Both the position numbers and the translations under genes were made by a program. From Phoebastria nigripes (Eukaryota > Chordata > Aves > Procellariiformes > Diomedeidae): 64,000 nucleotides of DNA. Position 1 is the first letter of the stretch, and every line of letters begins with the position of its first letter. The notes beneath the pieces were generated by a model. That model worked only from the letters and a program-made list of their open reading frames with translations. It searched no databases and was not told where the DNA came from. Positions 62,801 through 64,000 of this stretch are shown one piece after another. The DNA is taken from assembly GCA_035582835.1 (NCBI GenBank), contig JAYKAV010002662.1, positions 248,001 to 312,000 of the forward strand, in the 5' to 3' direction.

Positions 62801-64000
62801 TCATATCAGAACCCTTCTCATTGTTAACTAACACCAGCAAATAAATTAGATTGAGAAAAGACCTACAGAAGAGATTACTCTGATAGAGGCTAATGGGATC
62901 CTAAGAAGGTCTGGTCAAGAAATTCATGGCAATTTTCTTTTTTTATTGTCCCTGCAAAAGTATCAGCTTTTTATGGAAATGAGCATAGCATTTCAACAGG
63001 GCTGTAATGTCTGGTCAAGGAAGGGTCTGACTAAAGGAGCAATAGTTCACTGTTTATTCTAGGAGCTTTGGGACTGCAATTCAAATCTCTCTCCTGTCAG
63101 ATTTAGACCAGGGACTTGCACTCAGACTCCTGTATCACTGAGGGGTGCTGGTGCTGAGTGTAAGATTTAGTCTTTAATCAGTCAGTACCATCTAAGAGCA
63201 CTTTAGTATAATAATTCATTCACTGTCCTTTAGACACTATTTGCTTTAGCTTTCTGCTTATTTTCAACCACCCCGTTTTCATGTTAGCTGAATAACAATA
63301 ATAAAACAATTATCAGAAATAAAACAACAGCTGTACCATTGCCCAGGAGAGAGCATTGTGTGGGTATGTGTGTGTCTGAACAGGCTTGCAGTAATAGAGA
63401 AATGACAGCTCTTCTCCCAGTCAGTCACAGTTCTTAGAAATATAAAGACTCAATACACAGAAAACAACATCCTGGTTTGATAAATGCATACGCACAATAT
63501 AAGAAAGCTCTCTGGGAGGAAGCAGACTGCTACAGGCAGTTACATATGAACTAACTGCTGTAGTTAGTATTACCACTGTAGGACCCCGACGGTAACTGAA
63601 AAACTCTGGAGGGAAATTTGTCAGGAGATATGCTGCAATAACACTGCTTCAGTAACGGTCAGGCTTGATTACCAGTCACTCTAGCCTGTCCAACAAGGCC
63701 AAAATTTGCCAGCTCTGTAAATTGCATAGCGTTCCTGCCTTTCTGATTGTAAGGAAAACCACAGCAGGAGGGAAGCTGCACCTGCTCAGCGGAGTGCTGT
63801 GAGCAAGCATTTATCCTCCACAAAAGCATGTGGGGCAGGAGAAGGATTGGCTACAGCAGAGCAAAATCCCACGTCTGGTGTCGACAGCCTGCGGTCACTG
63901 CTGTTTCAAATCCTTCACCCAGCGCAGCTCAGCACTCATGGGGTCCCCCCAGTAGTTGCTGGTTACCCTCTGGATGCTACAGCAAGTGTGGAGGCCACCT
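59871..64000. other. Gene-free stretch to the window end
   Basis: No supported coding region, RNA gene or named repeat. Frames reach at most 94 codons with no motif. A TG-rich stretch lies near 63358-63376. The last 300 bases are somewhat GC-richer but show no CpG-island-like density or exon signature I can support. Confidence 0.55.

Noticed and set aside
1..64000. CRISPR arrays, tRNA or rRNA genes
   Set aside because: No regularly spaced identical repeats, cloverleaf signatures or rRNA-like blocks were seen; the compositional and repeat picture is vertebrate.

Overview
The window looks like avian nuclear DNA from a gene-poor, non-coding stretch (intergenic or a large intron). The main evidence is the repeat content. 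There is a well-preserved CR1 LINE 3' end of the kind that dominates bird genomes. There are several older CR1 relics, two retroviral solo LTRs of one family with 5-bp target duplications (as in ERVL-type elements), and weak MIR-like SINE remnants. I recognise no protein-coding exon, rRNA, tRNA or CRISPR array. Nearly all open frames are short, carry no family motif, and are what chance gives in 64 kb.

Layout: 1-24.0 kb is mostly unique sequence with one ancient CR1/L3-like relic near 4 kb. From 24.05 to 24.77 kb lies copy A of a medium-size repeat with a degenerate ~30-bp internal periodicity, next to a TA-rich tract. From 24.8 to 44.4 kb the sequence is again mostly unique, with faint MIR-like remnants, homopolymer tracts and some AT-rich blocks that could be conserved non-coding elements. 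The 44.4-60 kb part is a retroelement cluster: solo LTR (+) 44366-44961 with CAGGT duplications; copy B of the medium repeat near 46.4-47.3 kb; CR1 relic 48.6 kb; solo LTR (-) 49299-49923 with TTTGG duplications and a 68-nt A tract; CR1 relic 55.5 kb; a degraded R2-clade LINE around 56.3-57.9 kb; CR1 relic 58 kb; younger CR1 (-) 59401-59870. From 59.9 to 64 kb I see nothing I can name.

The most unusual item is the R2-clade relic. R2 elements normally sit at one fixed site in 28S rDNA, yet this copy lies among CR1 fragments with no rDNA visible beside it. It retains recognisable reverse-transcriptase blocks in order, but has stops and frameshifts, and the catalytic Asp-Asp pair is lost. No gene set here works together as a pathway; the window records several ages of retroelement insertion.
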